64,000 nucleotides of DNA, from NCBI RefSeq assembly GCF_028769735.1, contig NC_088178.1, positions 744,001 to 808,000 of the forward strand, written 5' to 3'. A program made the translations under genes and the position numbers. Source of the stretch: Zonotrichia leucophrys gambelii. Taxonomy: Eukaryota; Chordata; Aves; Passeriformes; Passerellidae. Positions within the stretch are counted from its first letter, which is position 1. The number at the start of each line of letters is the position of its first letter. This document shows positions 60,701 to 64,000 of the stretch, piece by piece. Under the pieces are notes generated by a model. The model had not been told where the DNA came from. It saw only the letters and a list, made by a program, of their open reading frames with translations, and made no database searches.

Positions 60701-63471
60701 TGTCTCAACCATTGAAAAATTTAATGTTTTCAAGTTTTCAGGACTTCCCCTAATGATAAGCACAACAGTAGAAGCAAAAAATCACCCTGGAATTCACAAC
60801 TATGCAAGAACTCAATCACTAACTGAATGAAAATGTAGGCACAGCCAAACACCAAATCAACACTCAGAGCTCTCAAATCACTGGGAGAAGTCAACAAACA
60901 GCTGTCAACCAGTCAAAGCCATTTCAAACCTTCCTTAATCAGAAATAGACACTCTAGTGTACTGACACAGAAAGTCTATCCCAGGAAAAAACAGTTTCAA
61001 AGGAGACCCAGGATAGTGAATTTGGAATGCACCACCCTCATTTTGTTCATGACAGCTCTGAAAGAAGTATAAGAAACTTTAGGCTTAAGGTGTTCTTTAA
61101 CTGCTGCAAGAGCAAATAATTAAAGTCTTCACATAATTATGTCCTCTGCAATTTTGCCTATGTAAAAACTAACTTTAGGAAAATGGAGAAAACAATGGGG
61201 AAGGAAAAACCATGAGCATTATTCTTCCCCACCAACAGGAGTACAAGTTACTGTTCAGCTCTCAGAATGGGCCTTCTGTCAAAGGAACTCAAAATGTCCC
61301 TTCCTCAATGGCAAGAAACAGAGACTGTGATTCAGTACTATGGCAGTGTTCCCTCATGCCAAGAAAACATCAAGGGAAACACAGAAATGCAAAGGTTGCA
61401 AACAGCTCCCAAGTAACTCTTGCTTCTTCATCCAAGCAGGTAATTGGTTGGTGACACAAACCTTCATTGCTATGTTTTCTAACTCACAGAAATAGACAAT
61501 TTAAATGCACTTTTAATGTTCATTCAACCAAAGATTTTACAAGAATAAGCAAGTTATTAATACTTTCATTAAACCCTGTAACATACAGATTTGCAATATA
61601 ATTTAATAATGCTCTTGGAAAGAGGGAAGTGGAAGTGCAAAAACTAGAGGTACACACTTTGCATATCCCTACTTGGAATACTTTCTATATCTTATACACA
61701 AAAACGCTGTCAGCCCTCAGAAACATTTTGTGGTATTAGACCAAGGGAAGAGTCTGCCTAGAACAAACACTGTGAAGAAACAGATGGAAAAAATGGCAAC
61801 AGATGTACTTTGTCAAAGACACTGCACTCATCAAGTAAAACACAAATGTAATACACCATTATTTGAACTACAACTTCCTATGCTTTCTCTTTGTGGTTAC
61901 ATATAGATAGATCTCTCAAGCTTTTTATAAATGTTTCATGGTATTATTTGCTTGTACAAGCTGGGAATTTGAGATGAGGTCTTCAGCTCAGTTCAGACCT
62001 AATTGATGTGGTATCTCTGCACTGCAGCTTCTACCTGTTCAGCTTATACTGTCCCCTAAGAGCAGAGCCTCTAATTGGAAGTTTTCCCCAAATCCTACAC
62101 CCTGGTGAACTCCTGGGCAGCACATGTAAGGTGCAGCACAACCACGAGAGAAAACCCAGTGCCCAGGAACAGAACAAACCAGTATAAGAAACTTTAGGCT
62201 TAAGGTGTTCTTCAACTGCTGCAAGAGCAAATAATTCAAGTCTTCACATAATTATCTCCTCCTCAATTTTGTCTATGTAAAAACTAACTTTAGGAAAATG
62301 GAGAAAACAATGGGGAAGGAAAAACCAAACCATGAGCATTATTCTTCCCAACCATGCCAGCTTCCATCACCATCTCATGTTTCTACCATCCACTTTCTAA
62401 CTGGAATGAAAAGTTTCAGTCAAGAATGAACTTGGGGAAACGGGGGAATGAGGATGCCACTAATACTTTTAATAAAAAAGTGAAATACAATTGATGCAAA
62501 AAAGAGTTCTCATTTGTCATGAGGGTACCTCTAATTTCAACAGTGCCCCAGCCAGAAAGAAAATGGTAAAAATCACATTACAGCACATGGCAAACACTGG
62601 TCAATGCCTCAGGCACCTAGTCTTTACCCCAGGTTGAATTTCCAAGGAAACAAGTTAAGGCAGGACATTGTCACAATTCCACTTCTTCTAATACCTCAAC
62701 TAGATGCTTCATCTTAGGACTGATAATTATAATGAAAAACCCACTCTAAATTTCTCCCTTCTTTTACTCAGTTTTCCTGTCAAATACTGTGAGTAGTTTT
62801 CAGCAACTGATACTCTGCAAGAATTTGCATGCTGCTTGCATTGTGCTTGCTTTATTTCAGGGACCAGCCTTTGTATTTAAACAAGCAGAGATAAAAATGA
62901 TGGTAAACACCACTCAAAAGTTGCTTCTCAAGTACAACAAGCCTGGGAATTGGAGGCAGTGACACTTCCCAGGTAAGCACTTGACTCACAGAGCTTCCAT
63001 GGGGCAGCCTCGTGCATCTGCCCCCCAAGGCATGGGCAGCAGGGCTGGGGAACCAGGGGGGGGCCTCCTGCACAGCAACTGCCCCTCCAAGGAGTCACTG
63101 AAGGGAACCTTGAACTCCACACTGCCCTGCCTTCCCTCCTCTGCTGAACTCCAAACCATCAGAAAGCTCAGAGCAAACAGGGTAGCAGCAAACATGAGAA
63201 GAATGCACTCTTGCCAATGCTGTTTGTATCTAGAAAGGCTGATGAGTTTAGGGACAAGAGATTGTTCTGATCATAACAGAACTCACCTGTTGGAAAGGCT
63301 GAATCCCAAGAGGGAGAACAGAGAAACAAGGCTTGGTTTCACAGGCATGAAAAACAATTTCTGTTAGAATGAAGGAGGTGATTCTGACTCTCTTACCTGC
63401 TGAACATATCTGTCTGTAGTTTTCCACATATAGTAATATTCTATAATGCTTGTTAAGGACTTCCATGGGAG
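27569..63471 (-). CDS. MTA1: MTA1, metastasis-associated protein 1 (NuRD subunit), 3' part: last 11 coding exons
   Basis: Eleven exons with GT-AG borders join in frame to 1194 nt, the last 397 residues plus TAA. The 5' half lies beyond 64000. In order the fragment carries: the end of the SANT domain (1-25, L-P-W-K-S-L); a coiled basic stretch (26-45); a GATA-type zinc finger C79-x2-C82-x17-C100-x2-C103; a conserved region rich in R/K that forms the first RBBP4-binding region (about 135-227); a variable linker (228-278); basic patches K-K-R-L-L and V-K-R-R-R-M (nuclear-localisation type); the second RBBP4 motif [10 protein letters not shown]; and the end I-I-I-E-D. MTA1 scaffolds HDAC1/2 and RBBP4/7 in the nuclear NuRD repressor complex (family knowledge). 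The linker sequence and the neighbour CRIP2 point to MTA1 rather than MTA2/MTA3. The human C-terminal proline run is absent. Confidence 0.95.
27708..31670 (-). other. MTA1 intron before the last exon
   Basis: 3.96 kb. It contains a (TC)n run at 29769-29789 and two similar 37-bp segments (28724 and 29800). No coding or RNA feature was recognised. Confidence 0.8.
29769..29789. repeat. (TC)n microsatellite
   Basis: About ten TC units inside an MTA1 intron, preceded by a T-rich stretch. Confidence 0.95.
31671..31822 (-). CDS. MTA1: MTA1 exon (second basic patch)
   Basis: 152 nt, acceptor CGTTAG, donor CCAG|GTAGGA. It encodes [20 protein letters not shown] and [17 protein letters not shown], then [13 protein letters not shown]. 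Confidence 0.96.
31823..34533 (-). other. MTA1 intron between the 32-nt micro-exon and the 152-nt exon
   Basis: 2.7 kb of AT-rich unique sequence. No feature was recognised. Confidence 0.8.
34534..34565 (-). CDS. MTA1: MTA1 micro-exon (32 nt)
   Basis: Acceptor TGTTAG, donor ATG|GTAAGA. It encodes [10 protein letters not shown], matching human L-A-N-H-G-Q-A-R-H-M. It sits 10.4 kb from the preceding micro-exon. Skipping it would shift the frame. Confidence 0.9.
40024..40096. repeat. AT/TG dinucleotide microsatellite
   Basis: ATATAC/TGTGTG stretches leading to an (AT)12 run at 40062-40085. Confidence 0.93.
40841..40870. repeat. (AT)n-(GT)n microsatellite
   Basis: CATATATATATATATATG followed by TATGTGTGTGTA. 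Same composition as the array 800 bp to the left. Confidence 0.93.
44998..45033 (-). CDS. MTA1: MTA1 micro-exon (36 nt)
   Basis: Acceptor TATCAG, donor GGG|GTAAGA. It encodes [11 protein letters not shown] between two split Gly codons, a basic patch of the nuclear-localisation type. Skipping it alone would keep the frame. Confidence 0.92.
45034..45852 (-). other. MTA1 intron (819 nt)
   Basis: Unique sequence between the linker exon and the 36-nt micro-exon. No other feature was recognised. Confidence 0.8.
45853..46005 (-). CDS. MTA1: MTA1 exon (variable Ser/Pro linker)
   Basis: 153 nt, acceptor CCACCAG, donor GATG|GTAAAT. It encodes [18 protein letters not shown] and then [20 protein letters not shown], ending [12 protein letters not shown]. 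The Y-E-Q-H-N-G tail is MTA1-specific and helps exclude paralogues. Confidence 0.94.
46006..47886 (-). other. MTA1 intron (1.9 kb)
   Basis: Unique sequence with a GT-rich patch at about 47710-47765 next to the T-A-R-L-P-E-A exon. No other feature was recognised. Confidence 0.8.
47887..47976 (-). CDS. MTA1: MTA1 exon (T-A-R-L-P-E-A segment)
   Basis: 90 nt, acceptor TTTACAG, donor TTAG|GTATTA (weaker than average). It encodes [16 protein letters not shown] and [13 protein letters not shown]. The frame stays open into the intron to 47414, giving a chance 253-codon frame. Confidence 0.95.
47977..48359 (-). other. MTA1 intron (383 nt)
   Basis: Short intron; no feature beyond its splice sites was recognised. 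Confidence 0.85.
48360..48549 (-). CDS. MTA1: MTA1 exon (first RBBP4-binding region)
   Basis: 190 nt, acceptor CCTTCAG, donor GAAT|GTGAGT. It encodes [25 protein letters not shown] and [25 protein letters not shown]. This is the R1-type region that contacts RBBP4/7 in the published NuRD structures (family knowledge). Confidence 0.96.
48550..50158 (-). other. MTA1 intron after the zinc-finger exon
   Basis: 1.6 kb of AT-rich unique sequence. No feature was recognised. Confidence 0.8.
50159..50310 (-). CDS. MTA1: MTA1 exon (GATA-type zinc finger)
   Basis: 152 nt, acceptor CTCTAG, donor TTTG|GTGGGT. It encodes [31 protein letters not shown] and then [13 protein letters not shown]. Nearly every residue matches the MTA family. 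Confidence 0.96.
50311..51117 (-). other. MTA1 intron splitting the zinc finger
   Basis: 807 nt separating the first CxxC from the rest of the GATA-type finger. No other feature was recognised. Confidence 0.85.
51118..51233 (-). CDS. MTA1: MTA1 exon (start of GATA zinc finger)
   Basis: 116 nt, acceptor CCTAAG, donor TTACA|GTAAGT. It encodes an Asn-rich linker ([13 protein letters not shown]) and R-A-C-E-S-C-Y, the first CxxC of the zinc finger. Confidence 0.94.
51234..57451 (-). other. MTA1 intron (6.2 kb)
   Basis: AT-rich, no repeats longer than simple runs noticed. It contains a homeodomain/POU motif-rich stretch at 53640-53800 (listed separately). No coding feature was recognised. Confidence 0.8.
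53640..53800. promoter_or_regulatory. Candidate enhancer: homeodomain and POU motif cluster
   Basis: Within 160 bp: TAATTG, TTAATTAA (53668-53675), TGATATC, ATCATTAAGCAATTAATG, and the perfect octamer ATGCAAAT (53773-53780). The unusual density of TAAT cores in non-repetitive DNA resembles vertebrate conserved non-coding elements. Conservation cannot be tested here. Confidence 0.3.
57452..57510 (-). CDS. MTA1: MTA1 exon (basic helix after SANT)
   Basis: 59 nt, [19 protein letters not shown] plus two bases of a Tyr codon. The acceptor is CAAAG and lacks a long pyrimidine tract; the donor TA|GTAAGT is strong. Confidence 0.94.
61066..61229. repeat. Intronic duplication, copy 1
   Basis: Begins AGTATAAGAAACTTTAGGC and ends ATTATTCTTCCC. 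It matches copy 2 at about 96% by eye (six substitutions), without the 5-base AAACC insertion near the end. Confidence 0.97.
62181..62350. repeat. Intronic duplication, copy 2
   Basis: Same orientation as copy 1 and about 1.1 kb away. Carries a 5-base AAACC insertion (itself a micro-duplication) before CATGAGC. Flanks of the two copies do not match. Confidence 0.97.
63397..63471 (-). CDS. MTA1: MTA1 exon (end of SANT domain), first coding exon in window
   Basis: 75 nt in phase 0 after acceptor CCCCAG; donor CAG|GTAAGA. It encodes [25 protein letters not shown], the third helix of the SANT domain and its C-terminal extension. The preceding exon (ending D-F in human) is outside the window. Confidence 0.95.
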
Positions 63472-64000
63472 CTGGGGACACAAAGGAAAAACAGCATTTA
63501 TTGAAGGCAGCTGGCACACAGTCTCACTGAAATTCACAGGATTCTTCTGACTGAAGGTTGCAGCAGTCTTGCAAGTACTCAAAAAAAAAGAGGAGTCTGA
63601 ATCTACAAAGGGATTAGATGCACATGGGACCCATGTTAAATTAAATGCCCTTTCAAAATACTCTGAGCTTTCAGTGTACAAGTGGAACAGGCTGCAGGTA
63701 AATCTTCATGCTGCACTGGCTGACAGCAAACCATTCCAGAGAGGCACAATGTGGAAGGAATCCCACAGGCTCAGACTCTGCTTCAGCAGCAGTTAAAGCA
63801 AGAGTCACAACTACAGCACCACAGCTCTGATAAGTTTGGCTTCAATGGAGCTGGCCCATTAAAAAAAAAAACAAAAACCAAAACAAACTGCTAACAGAAT
63901 TGTGCCCTGCCAGCTCTGTTCTCTGTGTGAAAAGCATGAGGATTTCAGCAGGACCACAGTGTGTGCTGCTGTTTCCAAGTCCCTCTAATAGATTAGAGCA
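63472..64000 (-). other. MTA1 intron, cut by window edge
   Basis: Sequence upstream of the SANT exon. No further exon was recognised before the window ends. Confidence 0.75.

Larger units (their letters stand above)
57511..63396 (-). other. MTA1 intron after the SANT exon (5.9 kb)
   Basis: AT-rich. It contains a direct duplication of about 165 bp (61066-61229 and 62181-62350). No coding feature was recognised. Confidence 0.8.

Noticed and set aside
1..64000. tRNA, rRNA, CRISPR, bacterial operon or phage features
   Set aside because: No cloverleaf with A/B box, no rRNA cores and no direct-repeat/spacer array with CRISPR geometry was seen; all tandem repeats are eukaryotic minisatellites or microsatellites.

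Overview
This window is vertebrate nuclear DNA, most probably from a bird. It shows split genes with GT-AG introns, a CpG-island promoter and polyadenylation signals, and I see no mammalian SINE/LINE repeats. It has no operons and no bacterial-type genes. Nearly all long open reading frames are chance or repeat-driven. The two real protein-coding genes were found by reading conserved protein blocks across splice sites. Both lie on the minus strand.

The right 38 kb (26.06-64.0 kb; AT-richer, long introns) holds the 3' part of MTA1, a core subunit of the NuRD histone-deacetylase/chromatin-remodelling complex. Eleven coding exons join in frame and encode the last 397 residues. These run from the end of the SANT domain through the GATA-type zinc finger, the RBBP4-binding regions and basic nuclear-localisation patches to the C-terminal stop. 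A 3'UTR of about 1.5 kb follows. The 5' half of the gene lies beyond the right edge.

The left 17.5 kb (very GC-rich) holds the complete CRIP2 gene, encoding a two-LIM-domain cysteine-rich protein. Its eight coding exons (17473 down to 4148) join to exactly 208 codons plus stop, the usual family length. Its CpG-island promoter is at about 17.2-18.5 kb. MTA1 followed by CRIP2 in the same orientation matches the arrangement known from human 14q32.33. The 8.4 kb between them and the 4 kb left of CRIP2 show no supportable gene. CRIP1, which follows CRIP2 in mammals, is not visible here.

The rest is intronic or intergenic sequence. The GC-rich left side carries at least seven unrelated minisatellite arrays (periods 12, 18, 22, 26, 24-28, 48 and 61 bp). 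The AT-richer right side carries only microsatellites plus a roughly 165-bp direct duplication inside an MTA1 intron. Items worth checking include a perfect CArG box with GATA, ETS and FOX sites in CRIP2 intron 2, RFX X-box motifs, a possible intronic polyadenylation site in CRIP2, a bird-type MTA1 C-terminus without the human proline run, and a homeodomain/POU-rich candidate enhancer in an MTA1 intron. I found no sign of a wholly new biological system.
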